Source: Enterococcus sp. MMGLQ5-1
GTDB lineage: Bacteria > Bacillota > Bacilli > Lactobacillales > Streptococcaceae
Length of the DNA: 64,000 nt
Assembly (NCBI RefSeq): GCF_013155265.1
Contig: NZ_JABJXU010000012.1
Coordinates: 23,594 to 87,593 of the forward strand
Direction: 5' to 3'
The notes under the pieces were generated by a model. It searched no databases and was not told the DNA's origin. It saw only the letters and a program-made list of their open reading frames with translations. Every line of letters begins with the position of its first letter. The first letter of the stretch is position 1. Below are positions 26,327-33,966 of the stretch, one piece after another. The position numbers and the translations under genes were made by a program.

Positions 26327-28258
26327 CTAGTCCTTAACCGGAATCAATAGGCGTAAGCCGTTAAAAATAACTAGTAATGTACTGCCCTCGTGTGCAAGCA
26401 CACCAATTGATATATCCATTTTGCCAATAAAATTTAGTGTCACTAATAATATAATTATCAACAAAGAGAAAAAGATATTTTGATAAACAATTTGGTTTAA
26501 TTTTTTGGATATCCGATGTGCATAACTAAGCTTAGATAAATCATTATTCATCAATACAACATCTGATACATCAATTGCAATATCCGTGCCATCACCCATC
26601 GCAATCCCAATATCAGCATTAACTAAGGCTGGGGCATCATTAATCCCGTCACCTACCATACCTACTATACCAAATTTTTGCTTTTGTGTATTGATAATTG
26701 CTGATTTATCTTCAGGCATGACATTCGTTATCACTTCAGTCAATCCAAGCTGTGAGCCAATTGCCTGTCCAGTCAGCTCAGAATCTCCAGTAATTAAGGT
26801 CGTATGAATCCTTTGGGCATTTAGATAGTCAATCACTTGCTTGGCCTTAGGATTAGCAATATCCATCAAAGCAATCAATCCAACTACCTCATGGTTAATG
26901 GCAAAATAAACAACCGTCTTACCTTGGCGTGCAAATTGTTCCTGCTTTTCTACAATTTTTTGATTAACTGTATTAAATATGCTTGGTTTACCCAGCTGAT
27001 AATAGTTACCTTGATAATTACCATTTAACCCTGCACCAACTTGATTATTCACTTCAATTACAAGCCTTGTAGCTGCTGCTTCAGTAAATCGACTGACAAT
27101 CGCTTCAGCTAAGGGATGGTTAGCTTGCCTTTCTAAAGCAACAATAATGGATAGCCATTGTGCCTTTTCGCGCTTTGAATCACTCATCAGATAATAATCT
27201 GTAACTTTAGGCTTGCCCTCGGTCAAAGTGCCGGTTTTATCAAAGGCAATTGCTTTGATTTCCGCTAAATTGGATAAATAAGAACCGCCCTTAAATAACA
27301 CGCCACGCTTTGCCAAATTGGAGATTGCCGATAAAGTTGCTGGTACTGCACTTGCAGCTAAAGCACACGGTGATACCGAAATTAAAAATACCATGCCACG
27401 ATAGATACTTTGTTCAAAAGACCAACCAATCAAGGTATAGCCAATGAGAATAAAAACTGGTAATAAAAGTAGGACCGTTTTAACATAAACTGGTTCAATT
27501 TTTTTAATTTTTGTCGCAGTAGGCGAGATATTTTGTTGTGATTGCGCTACTAGCTGTACAATCTTAGCAAATACCGTATCCCGACTATCCTTGGTGACGA
27601 TGACAGTCAAAATGCCGTTTCCATTGATTGTACCACCAAAAACTAAATCACCAACCTGCTTCTCCTTGGGCATACTTTCACCATTAATCGCCGATTCATC
27701 AACTGTGGTCATTCCATCAATCACCTGGCCATCGGTCGGAATTTGATCGCCATTTAAAACTTGAATTTTATCACCAAGCTTTAGCTCTGACACTGGTACA
27801 ATCTTGATTTGACCATCCTCATTAATCCGCCTGCCTTCAGTTGGATTCATTTTCAAAAGCTTGCTAATTTCGCGCTTACTTTTACCCTCAGCATATTCTT
27901 CTAAAAAATGCGCCCCTGCAAAAATAAGGATTAATAATGCGGCCTCCTGATAATTACCAATTAGCACTGCTCCAAGTGCAGCCAGAGACATTAATAAATG
28001 GATATTAGGTGTAAATTTTAGCTGTTTTTTACTATCAGAGATGGTAAGCTGAATCCCCTCCCAAATCACATGATAGCCAGAAATAATAATAACAATCACA
28101 AAAAGAATGGAACTGGAAATTGGCAATATATCTATCAAGCTTAGCACAAATAAAACGACACCAATTAAAAACGAGATAACTGGAAAAGAACTTTCCTCAT
28201 GTTGATGTGCAACCTGTTGTTTTGATTTACTTTCAGTAACAATTTGATCCATTTTCAT
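26327..28258 (-). CDS. P1B-4-type heavy-metal translocating ATPase
   Basis: This 643-residue P-type ATPase exports a divalent metal. Seen: the actuator motif NGESMP, the phosphorylation motif DKTGTLTEGKP, the hinge GDGINDAP, the TM metal motif SPC (not CPC) and the last-TM motif HEGSTLLVIFN. SPC plus HEGST defines the P1B-4 group (CoaT/CtpD/PfeT; Co2+, Fe2+, Zn2+). There is no N-terminal HMA domain, also typical. The N-terminus is His/Gln-rich (QQVAHQHEE). ATG at 28258 follows AAGGAGTGG. Confidence 0.93.
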   Translation of the reverse strand: MKMDQIVTESKSKQQVAHQHEESSFPVISFLIGVVLFVLSLIDILPISSSILFVIVIIISGYHVIWEGIQLTISDSKKQLKFTPNIHLLMSLAALGAVLIGNYQEAALLILIFAGAHFLEEYAEGKSKREISKLLKMNPTEGRRINEDGQIKIVPVSELKLGDKIQVLNGDQIPTDGQVIDGMTTVDESAINGESMPKEKQVGDLVFGGTINGNGILTVIVTKDSRDTVFAKIVQLVAQSQQNISPTATKIKKIEPVYVKTVLLLLPVFILIGYTLIGWSFEQSIYRGMVFLISVSPCALAASAVPATLSAISNLAKRGVLFKGGSYLSNLAEIKAIAFDKTGTLTEGKPKVTDYYLMSDSKREKAQWLSIIVALERQANHPLAEAIVSRFTEAAATRLVIEVNNQVGAGLNGNYQGNYYQLGKPSIFNTVNQKIVEKQEQFARQGKTVVYFAINHEVVGLIALMDIANPKAKQVIDYLNAQRIHTTLITGDSELTGQAIGSQLGLTEVITNVMPEDKSAIINTQKQKFGIVGMVGDGINDAPALVNADIGIAMGDGTDIAIDVSDVVLMNNDLSKLSYAHRISKKLNQIVYQNIFFSLLIIILLVTLNFIGKMDISIGVLAHEGSTLLVIFNGLRLLIPVKD

Positions 28259-28288
28259 AATTTTCCACTCCTTACATGAAAATAATTT

Positions 28289-28310
28289 CATATGAACTAT
28301 TGTTCATATG
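28289..28310 (-). promoter_or_regulatory. ArsR-type operator at the metal-ATPase promoter
   Basis: CATATGAAC-TATT-GTTCATATG is a perfect 9+4+9 palindrome and fits the CzrA/SmtB operator type. It lies just downstream of a minus-strand promoter: TTGCTT (28337-28342), 17 bp, TAAAAA (28314-28319). Occupancy by the ArsR protein would block initiation or clearance; metal would release it. Confidence 0.8.
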
Positions 28311-28424
28311 TTATTTTTATCATGTTTTATAAAAAAAAGCAAGAGCTTACATCAAAATATTTCATATTGTCAAAAAAAAGAATGCATGCTAACCTATGTC
28401 TATTAAGAAAAGGGAAGATTTATT

Positions 28425-29177
28425 ATGATTAATTCATTAGAGATACTTAAAAAGTTTAAGCCGAATCAAAAAATTAACTATGATTATGTTTTAAAAAAAA
28501 TGATTGATACTTGGCAAAAGGCGACTATTCGGCCCAAAATATTACTACACAGCTGTTGCGCACCATGCAGTACCTATACCTTAGAATATTTGACTCAATT
28601 TGCAGATATTACCATTTATTTCGCAAATTCCAATATCCATCCAAGAAGCGAATATCTTCGCCGCGAGACCGTTCAAAAGCAATTTATCAATGAATTTAAT
28701 CAACAGACCGCACAAAACGTCCAATTTATTGCTGCGCCCTATGAGCCACAAAAATTTGTAAGAATGGTTAAGGAACGTGGACTCGAATCAGCACCTGAGG
28801 GTGGTGCACGCTGTCAAGCCTGCTTTCAAATGCGACTTGATTTAGTAGCTGAAAAGGCACAGGAGCTTGGTTATGACTATTTTGGTAGTGCCCTAACAAT
28901 CTCACCCCATAAAAATAGCAAGGTAATCAACGAAGTAGGCATTGAGGTACAAGAATTTTATGATGTTAGCTATTTGCCAAGTGATTTTAAAAAGAATAAT
29001 GGCTACCGTCGATCAATTGAAATGTGTGAGGCGTATCATATTTATCGGCAATGCTATTGCGGCTGTCTCTTCGCTGCGCAGCAAATGACGATTGATTTGA
29101 AGCAAATTGCTAAGGAAGCTGACCTATTTAATCAGCAGCTGCTGCAAACCAACTCAGAATCAAATAATGCACGTTAA
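28425..29177 (+). CDS. queH: Epoxyqueuosine reductase QueH
   Basis: This 250-residue protein of the former DUF208 family makes queuosine from epoxyqueuosine in tRNA. Its Cys clusters are present: HSCCAPCSTY (about residue 42), ARCQACFQMR (about 127) and the late YCGC, which hold the Fe-S cluster and adjacent metal. The ATG has the SD AAGGGAAG. It is divergent from the metal ATPase. No preQ1 riboswitch is visible before it. Confidence 0.93.
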   Translation: MINSLEILKKFKPNQKINYDYVLKKMIDTWQKATIRPKILLHSCCAPCSTYTLEYLTQFADITIYFANSNIHPRSEYLRRETVQKQFINEFNQQTAQNVQFIAAPYEPQKFVRMVKERGLESAPEGGARCQACFQMRLDLVAEKAQELGYDYFGSALTISPHKNSKVINEVGIEVQEFYDVSYLPSDFKKNNGYRRSIEMCEAYHIYRQCYCGCLFAAQQMTIDLKQIAKEADLFNQQLLQTNSESNNAR

Positions 29178-29231
29178 GCTTATTTAAGGTGCCATTAGGA
29201 ATACTATGTTAATTTAACGATAAGATAATAA

Positions 29232-29766
29232 GAAGATGAGGCAAAAGACGTTTAACGACCTAAAAAAGAAGCTAAATTGCATCTTCAAAAAATCGTAAGC
29301 CAAGGTGCTTACTCTCCCAAATTAAAACTGTGACCTCTTTATTTGAACAGTTTTGAGAGAGAAAACCTGTCAAACAAGCTAATTTCACATTTATATATTC
29401 GGTCATACTTTGCCTGAGCGGAAATGTACTTATTTGAAATTTTTAGGTAGTCTAGCTTCAACAGCTTAAAATGTTCGATACAAGAAAAAATAACTCGCGA
29501 TAAAAAAACATCGCTATAATTATTTTTTAACTTGTACTCACATTTCAGAGCAAGCCGTTTACGCTTTTTAGGCAAGCTAGCTTCAACGGCTTAAAATGTT
29601 CGATACAAGAAAAAATAACTCGCGATAAAAAAACATCGCTATAATTATTTTTTAACTTGTACTCACATTTCAGAGCAAGCCGTTTACGCTTTTTAGGCAA
29701 GCTAACCCGTAAATTACGAACATTATGAAAAGGGTTTAGGACTTTTGTCCCAACCCCTTTTCATGT
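29232..29766 (+). repeat. Long, composite copy of dispersed repeat family 1
   Basis: The left end resembles that of the 15.7-kb copy (GGCAAAAGACGTTTAACGACCTA, in parts), and the right end is the shared tail (CCGTAAATTACGAACATTATG then TTAGGAC-TTTT-GTCCCAA inside AAAAGGG/CCCTTTT). Between them are a 125-bp tandem duplication and a block ATTTGAACAGTTTTGAGAGA that recurs at about 52486-52505. The gap 29178-29818 holds no gene I can support; a 78-codon frame on the minus strand is made of the repeat. Confidence 0.6.
29452..29701. repeat. Two tandem 125-bp repeat units
   Basis: The units 29452-29576 and 29577-29701 are nearly identical (for example GTTCGATACAAG at 29473 and 29598). Each contains an inner palindrome, TTATAGCGATG and complementary CATCGCTATAA around CGCGA, and ends with AAGCCGTTTACGCTTTTTAGG. 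The high identity suggests recent duplication. Confidence 0.85.
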
Positions 29767-29772
29767 TATAAT
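29764..29772 (+). promoter_or_regulatory. Extended -10 promoter of the PAP2 gene
   Basis: TGT-TATAAT lies directly after the repeat's terminator hairpin and 47 bp before the ATG, so the repeat's right edge adjoins the promoter. Confidence 0.5.
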
Positions 29773-29818
29773 ATTGGCATTTAATTTAATTCAATGCATC
29801 GCATTGTGAAAGGCATAT

Positions 29819-30469
29819 ATGAAAAATAAATCTACCTATCAATTAATTGGCAGCTTCTGTCTAGTGTTCTTTGTGATGTTGGGTTATCTCGTTAAATTTT
29901 ATCCAGCGACACTCAACGGTGTAGACTCTACAATCCAAGCTGCGATTCGTTTTAATATTACCAATCAAGCAACAGTATTTTTTAAGGTGATCACCCAAAT
30001 GGCAAGCCTACCCGCAATTATTTTACTGTGCTTAGTTTATATCATCTACCTATATCGAACTGATGAACGAAGTGCGGCAATTTGGCTACTCACTGGGACG
30101 ATTCTTATTCCGGCCATCTTAGTGCCTTTATTTAAGCTTGTTTATAATCGAGAACGACCATTGCTAGAGCATTTAGTTAATGAAAGCTCCAATAGCTTCC
30201 CAAGCGGTCATAGTGCAACTGCGATTGTTTTTTTTGGAAGTATCGCCTTGATTTCTTGGCAAATTCTAAAAAACCGCACGCTTAAAATTACAATATCAAT
30301 AATAGCTGCTCTAATCATTATTTTAGTCGGCGTTTCAAGAATTTATCTTGGTGTCCATTACCCGAGCGATGTGTTAGCTGGCTTTTTACTTGGTGGTGCC
30401 TGGCTTAATTTTAGCTACCCAATCTTCATAAAAAAACGCGTACAAAGTATTTTTAAACGAGTCAAATAG
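29819..30469 (+). CDS. PAP2-family membrane phosphatase
   Basis: This 216-residue integral membrane lipid phosphatase has about six TM helices and the three PAP2 motifs: KLVYNRERP, PSGHSAT and SRIYLGVHYPSD. Relatives dephosphorylate phosphatidylglycerol phosphate or undecaprenyl pyrophosphate at the outer face; which one applies cannot be told. The SD is modest (AAAGGC). Confidence 0.92.
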   Translation: MKNKSTYQLIGSFCLVFFVMLGYLVKFYPATLNGVDSTIQAAIRFNITNQATVFFKVITQMASLPAIILLCLVYIIYLYRTDERSAAIWLLTGTILIPAILVPLFKLVYNRERPLLEHLVNESSNSFPSGHSATAIVFFGSIALISWQILKNRTLKITISIIAALIIILVGVSRIYLGVHYPSDVLAGFLLGGAWLNFSYPIFIKKRVQSIFKRVK

Positions 30470-30507
30470 CAGCTCTTCAAGCAAGCTATTATAAAAGGAG
30501 GCTTCTT

Positions 30508-31467
30508 GTGAATCAAAAGCGTTACACAACATGGAATGAGCATTTAAGAAATTTATTTGATTCTAAAATTTTCAAGGTTCCAATCGATGGTGGCTTCGAC
30601 TGTCCGAATCGTGATGGCACAGTTGCAAAAGGCGGTTGTACCTTCTGTTCTGTTTCGGGTAGTGGCGACTTTATCGTTGCACCACATGATCCATTGCCAA
30701 TGCAGTTTCAAAAAGAAGTAGATTTTATGCACCGTAAATGGCCTAATGTTAATCAGTATATTGTCTATTTTCAAAATTATACTAATACCCATGCACCAGT
30801 CGCCGAGCTTAGAGAGAAATTTGAGCAGGTCATCCAGCTCCCCGGTGTAGTTGGCATTAATATTGCTACTCGACCAGACTGCTTACCACCAGAAACGATT
30901 GAATACTTAGCTGAAATCAACCAACGAATTCACTTATGGATTGAGCTTGGCTTACAAACAACCTATGAAGCAACTAGCCACTTGATTAATCGTGCTCATG
31001 ACTATCAAACCTATCTAGATGCTGTTACTGATCTTAGACAGCACGACATTAAGGTTGTAACACATTTAATCAACGGCTTACCCGAAGAAACTGCCGAAAT
31101 GATGCTTGAAAATGTGAAACGTGTCATTTGTGATTCAGATATTCAAGGCATTAAACTCCATCTGCTCCATCTAATGACCAATACGAAGATGCAGCGTGAC
31201 TATCACCAAGGGAAATTAAAATTTCTATCAAAGGACGAATATGTTCAAATTATCTGTGACCAGCTTGAGCTAATTCCTAAGGAAATTGTTATCCATCGGT
31301 TAACTGGTGATGCACCTCGCGAGACAATTATTGGTCCAATGTGGAGTCTAAAAAAATGGGAGGTTTTAAATGCAATTGATCGTGAGCTTGAACAACGTAG
31401 TAGCTATCAAGGCAAGTATAATATTAGAGATAGAAAGCTGGTAGATCGTCATGCAACGTCCGCTTAA
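30508..31467 (+). CDS. TIGR01212-family radical SAM protein (YtqA-like)
   Basis: This 319-residue radical SAM protein has an atypical cysteine motif, DCPNRDG...GGCTFC (about residues 31-47), of the CX10CX2C type that marks TIGR01212/YtqA. Start is GTG behind AAAGGAGG. It overlaps the methyltransferase gene by 17 bp, an arrangement kept from Bacillus (ytqA-ytqB). Family relatives act on tRNA or other RNA, but the reaction of this group is not something I can state. Confidence 0.9.
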   Translation: MNQKRYTTWNEHLRNLFDSKIFKVPIDGGFDCPNRDGTVAKGGCTFCSVSGSGDFIVAPHDPLPMQFQKEVDFMHRKWPNVNQYIVYFQNYTNTHAPVAELREKFEQVIQLPGVVGINIATRPDCLPPETIEYLAEINQRIHLWIELGLQTTYEATSHLINRAHDYQTYLDAVTDLRQHDIKVVTHLINGLPEETAEMMLENVKRVICDSDIQGIKLHLLHLMTNTKMQRDYHQGKLKFLSKDEYVQIICDQLELIPKEIVIHRLTGDAPRETIIGPMWSLKKWEVLNAIDRELEQRSSYQGKYNIRDRKLVDRHATSA

Positions 31468-31993
31468 TCAAGGTCATCTCTGGTTAAAAGAGGTGATTAA
31501 AGCTGGTGATTCGGTAATTGATGCCACAATGGGAAATGGTAATGATACCTGCTTTTTAGCTAAATTAGGTGCTGCTGTTACGGCATTTGATATCCAAGAA
31601 GTCGCGCTTATCAAAACTAAGCAGCGGCTTGAGGAGGCCAACCTTTCAGCTAACTTAATTTTGGATGGCCATCAAAATATTTATAAATATATTCAAAGGC
31701 CAATCAAAGCTGCCATTTTTAATCTCGGCTATCTACCAAGCTCGGATAAATCAATTATCACGCTCGCTGAAACAACGATTAGTGCACTTAAACAATGTCT
31801 GTCTTTACTTGAGGTCAATGGCCGCATAGCAATCATGATTTATTACGGTCACGCTGGTGGCCAGAGCGAAAAAAATGCAGTTATCGAATTTGTCAGTCAG
31901 CTACCACAGGAAAATTATCAGGTCTATCAGTATACAGCCCTTAATCAAATTAATCAGCCACCATTTTTAGTAATACTTGAAAAAAAGAAATAA
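31451..31993 (+). CDS. SAM-dependent methyltransferase, YtqB-like
   Basis: This 180-residue class I methyltransferase has motif I DATMGNGNDT (about residue 23), the acidic strand FDIQ, and motif IV FNLGYLPSSDK. YtqB relatives are described as putative RNA methylases. The start ATG lies within the radical SAM gene, so translation is probably coupled and the two may act on the same RNA. Confidence 0.9.
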   Translation: MQRPLNQGHLWLKEVIKAGDSVIDATMGNGNDTCFLAKLGAAVTAFDIQEVALIKTKQRLEEANLSANLILDGHQNIYKYIQRPIKAAIFNLGYLPSSDKSIITLAETTISALKQCLSLLEVNGRIAIMIYYGHAGGQSEKNAVIEFVSQLPQENYQVYQYTALNQINQPPFLVILEKKK

Positions 31994-32005
31994 ACAAAGT
32001 AATTA

Positions 32006-32045
32006 AAAAAAGTGATTTAAGTTTCCCTACCTAAATCACTTTTTA
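32006..32045. terminator. Bidirectional terminator between converging genes
   Basis: AAAAAGTGATTTA and TAAATCACTTTTT form a 13-bp perfect stem with A/T flanks. It serves both the methyltransferase (plus) and the ABC-F gene (minus). Confidence 0.85.
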
Positions 32046-32062
32046 TTTATAATCATTTGCGA

Positions 32063-33574
32063 TTATATATCATTTATTTTATTTAATTGAATGACTTGAT
32101 TCGCAATTTTTTCAATAAACACCATATCATGTTCTACGAAAATCATTGGTGGCAGTTTGTTCAAGATTAATTGCTCAAGCTGTCGATAATTAAATACATC
32201 TAAATAGTTCAAGGGCTCATCCCAAACATAAAGATTTGCAGGCACTGTCAATGCTCTCGCTAATTCAATCTTCTTACGCTGTCCCATACTCATCGTTTCA
32301 ATGCGCTGTTCAAAAACCGCTCTCTCCATACCCAGCTTTTTTAGCTGATTTAAAAATAGCGAATAATCTAAGTGATTAGCCCTTGCAAATTCTTTCAAAT
32401 TCCCCTTATTATTTTCAAAATTCTGACTGATATATGAAATTTTTAAGCCAGAGGCAATTGAAACACAACCTGCTGCCTCACCTTTAAATTCATTCATCAA
32501 ATATTTTAAAACACTGCTTTTCCCTGAACCGTTGATCCCTGTCAAAGCTAATCTTGAGAAGTTAGTTAGCTCAAAGCTAGTCGGTTGAAATAATAAATCA
32601 TTTTGATCTTTATTAAATTGCAACGAAAAATTCTCTGCTTTAATCAAAACAGAATGTCTTGACTGCTGATAATTGATTGATAATTCATCAATTGTTTCAA
32701 GGTTTTTTAAAAGCCTACTCTTGGTTTCGATTTCATCATTCATACGTCTTTCAAGATTTTTAGCTTTTTTCATCACGCGAGCGCTTCTAGCACCAATAAA
32801 ACCGGTATCATTAATGCTACCACTTCCCTTGATTTTGGCATGACCATATTTATCACCCTCTCGGTGCTTTGACCAGCTACTTTTTTCTTTTGCCGTTTTT
32901 TGCAAACGATCAATTTCATTTTTCAACCGTTCATTTTGATTGATTTCAAATTGATCCCTCAGTGCTTTTTCCTGCTCATATACCTCAAAGGCGCCCTGAT
33001 ATAAGACTAAATCTGTTTTTTCAATCGCAATAATATGGTCTGTCACTTCATTTAAAAAGGCACGGTCATGGCTTACCACAATATAACCCGACTTACTATT
33101 TAAATACTGTGCCACAACTTGACGACCAGTCATATCTAAATGATTGGTTGGCTCATCAATTAAAGGCAATTTATCATCTGCTAAAAATAACAATGCTAAC
33201 AGTAATTTTGTCTGTTCTCCTCCCGAAAGCTGTTGGTATGGTCGCCATAAGATATCTGGGTTCACCTGGAGTAAACGTAATTCTCTTTCAAGCTGCCATT
33301 GTTCAAAATCAGCAATCGTTTCAGCCACCTGATAAGCTAGAAGTTCCGGACTCGTGACCGTTTGGGGAAAATAAACAAAATCAAAGGGCGCAAATACCTT
33401 ACCAGAATACTCTAGCTGATTCAAAATAATTTTTAATAAGGTTGTTTTCCCACGTCCATTTCGCCCAACCAAGCCAAGCTGCCAGCTCTCATCGATAACT
33501 AACGAAACATTATTAAAGATTGCAGTTTGCCCCGGATAAGCAAATGATAATTTTTCAAATTCAATTTTTGACAT
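32063..33574 (-). CDS. ABC-F ribosomal protection protein, Lsa-like
   Basis: This 503-residue soluble protein has two ABC domains (Walker A GRNGRGKTT about residue 37 and GINGSGKSS in the second half; signatures LSGGEQTK and MSMGQRKK) joined by a long charged linker, with no TM. The N-terminus MSKIEFEKLSFAYPGQ is that of the Lsa group, which rescues ribosomes from lincosamides, streptogramin A and pleuromutilins. The resistance spectrum here is unproven. Start is the ATG at 33574 (SD TGGAGG), not an upstream in-frame codon. A probable attenuator precedes it. Confidence 0.88.
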   Translation of the reverse strand: MSKIEFEKLSFAYPGQTAIFNNVSLVIDESWQLGLVGRNGRGKTTLLKIILNQLEYSGKVFAPFDFVYFPQTVTSPELLAYQVAETIADFEQWQLERELRLLQVNPDILWRPYQQLSGGEQTKLLLALLFLADDKLPLIDEPTNHLDMTGRQVVAQYLNSKSGYIVVSHDRAFLNEVTDHIIAIEKTDLVLYQGAFEVYEQEKALRDQFEINQNERLKNEIDRLQKTAKEKSSWSKHREGDKYGHAKIKGSGSINDTGFIGARSARVMKKAKNLERRMNDEIETKSRLLKNLETIDELSINYQQSRHSVLIKAENFSLQFNKDQNDLLFQPTSFELTNFSRLALTGINGSGKSSVLKYLMNEFKGEAAGCVSIASGLKISYISQNFENNKGNLKEFARANHLDYSLFLNQLKKLGMERAVFEQRIETMSMGQRKKIELARALTVPANLYVWDEPLNYLDVFNYRQLEQLILNKLPPMIFVEHDMVFIEKIANQVIQLNKINDI

Positions 33575-33613
33575 AAAAAACCTCCAAAATCCACTAATGA
33601 CTAGACTTTGGAG
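33575..33613 (-). terminator. Probable attenuator hairpin at the ABC-F start
   Basis: Minus strand: CTCCAAA (33607-33613) pairs with TTTGGAG (33582-33588), with an inner CTA/TAG pairing, and is followed by G and six T directly before the ATG. The 3' arm includes the SD GGAGG, so the hairpin would both terminate transcription and hide the ribosome site. Such leaders control vmlR- and lmo0919-type ABC-F genes. Confidence 0.65.
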
Positions 33614-33623
33614 ATTCAATTTT

Positions 33624-33698
33624 TTATACAAAAAATAGGCCAACAAAAAAGGTGCCTAGCAATACATAAAAAAGCGCAAAAAATCCAAAATCAGTCAT
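33624..33698 (-). CDS. Possible 24-residue leader peptide of the ABC-F gene
   Basis: A frame from ATG (33696-33698) encodes MTDFGFFALFYVLLGTFFVG then LFFV and stops 10 bases before the attenuator stem. It is highly hydrophobic and Phe-rich. Position fits a uORF where a drug-stalled ribosome would alter folding of the terminator. There is no clear SD, which lowers confidence; a shorter TTG frame farther upstream (KNFKIK) is an alternative. Confidence 0.4.
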   Translation of the reverse strand: MTDFGFFALFYVLLGTFFVGLFFV

Positions 33699-33884
33699 AT
33701 TTTTTATTAAAAAAACATTTATTTGATTTTGAAATTTTTCAATGCGCTTCACTTCTTTCTATCCAAGATAAGCTTACAATACAATCATTTAATCAAAAGG
33801 TCAAGTCTTTATTTTTCATCAATATTTAAAAGACAATAATAAATAAAATTTTAGTAATTTATTCGTGAATCGGGTCTTGCTTTA

Positions 33885-33893
33885 TGATATAAT
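33885..33893 (+). promoter_or_regulatory. Extended -10 promoter of ezrA
   Basis: TGA-TATAAT lies about 73 bp before the ezrA ATG; no clear -35. Confidence 0.5.
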
Positions 33894-33966
33894 TTTCATT
33901 GTATATTAACGAACATATTAATTATTCATTATATTAAATACTTTACAACAAGACAGGGGAATTCAG

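Noticed and set aside
28311..28424. Possible preQ1 riboswitch before queH
   Set aside because: No preQ1 aptamer pattern (short GC stem plus A-rich tail overlapping the SD) could be found.
29339..29575. 78-codon frame on the minus strand in the repeat region
   Set aside because: It coincides with the repeated units, has no SD and reads as translated repeat; not treated as a gene.
29452..29701. Tandem repeats considered as CRISPR
   Set aside because: Units are 125 bp, directly adjacent without unique spacers, and no cas gene is in the window.
33608..33829. 73-codon plus-strand frame upstream of the ABC-F gene
   Set aside because: It is antisense to the attenuator leader, has Phe/Gln/Lys-rich low-complexity content and no SD.
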